Positions 63,701 to 64,000 of a stretch of DNA of 64,000 nucleotides are shown one piece after another. The DNA is taken from the NCBI GenBank assembly GCA_023846275.1, contig CM043878.1, positions 10,051,501-10,115,500 on the forward strand, in the 5' to 3' direction. The number at the start of each line of letters is the position of its first letter. Position 1 is the first letter of the stretch. The notes beneath the pieces were generated by a model. That model did not search any database. It worked only from the letters and a program-made list of their open reading frames with translations, and was not told the DNA's origin. Source of the DNA: Vanilla planifolia (taxonomy: Eukaryota > Streptophyta > Magnoliopsida > Asparagales > Orchidaceae). The translations under genes were made by a program, and so were the position numbers.

Positions 63701-64000
63701 ACCCTTTTTTTAGAAATCAAACTCGCTTTTGCAAGTCTTCTCAAACAAAACCAAATTAATTAATCAAATTAAAATTAAATTTTTTTAAACCTTAATAATT
63801 TTAGAAATTTATTAAAAATCAACTAGAGTTTTTTGAAAACTATGATAAAAATTATAATTTTTCACTTAATGAATCATATTCAAATTTATATTCACATCCC
63901 AATTTAAAGTTATTTAAAATTAGCACATAATAATGAAATACACATTCCTAACTTACAAGTCGAGCAAAATTTGACATTATATTAACAATTTCAAAACGAA

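Larger units (their letters stand above)
57975..64000. other. Probable intron 4 of the DUF3754 gene, running off the window
   Basis: After the exon ending ...FGKLLYE (donor GTCATG) no segment matches the expected next part of the family. The region is AT-rich with two tandem duplications. A short open stretch at 58960-59125 and overlapping open frames at 63337-63679 resemble no protein I know. Confidence 0.55.

Noticed and set aside
1-64000. tRNA, rRNA, CRISPR or a clustered biosynthetic or defence system
   Set aside because: None was seen by eye on either strand. The five host genes are unrelated plant families and do not form a system.

Overview
The window is plant nuclear DNA. Its genes have spliced, canonical plant-type introns and belong to plant families, and they sit in long AT-rich stretches full of decayed LTR retrotransposons. 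Very GC-rich coding exons (the pectinesterase and DUF599 genes) next to AT-rich introns, plus introns of 7 and 11 kb, suggest a monocot. That is an inference; no species can be named.

Layout. (1) 257-12918, plus strand: a complete nine-exon SKU5-type monocopper-oxidase-like, GPI-anchored cell-wall protein. Its seventh intron (7 kb) holds a Ty1/copia remnant, a Ty3/gypsy remnant and two complex repeat arrays. (2) 13556-15045, plus: a two-exon pectinesterase with an N-terminal inhibitor-like domain that lacks the usual first cysteine pair. (3) 15983-16775, minus: a two-exon DUF599 membrane protein. (4) 17268-18488, minus: a six-exon gene for GINS subunit PSF1, which acts in DNA replication. Genes 3 and 4 each carry one GC-AG intron. 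(5) 18489-38100: about 20 kb with no host gene. It contains an old minus-strand Ty3/gypsy chromovirus fossil with a much fresher solo LTR (23012-24703, perfect 5-bp target duplication) inserted in it, and a second old Ty3/gypsy fossil (about 32090-38052) whose long LTR appears related to the solo LTR. (6) 38651 to beyond the right end, plus: the first four coding exons of a DUF3754 gene with a plastid-type N-terminus. Introns of 11.3 kb, 0.4 kb and 6.6 kb separate them, and the first and third contain further gypsy and copia fossils. The last 6 kb of the window seems to be the next intron.

The first two genes both act on or in the cell wall, but nothing shows joint regulation. The other three are unrelated housekeeping or uncharacterised genes. 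I found no rRNA, tRNA, CRISPR array or gene cluster, and nothing that I can honestly call a new biological system. The interest lies in gene structure (GC-AG introns, an altered PMEI domain, TE-filled introns) and in nested transposon history.
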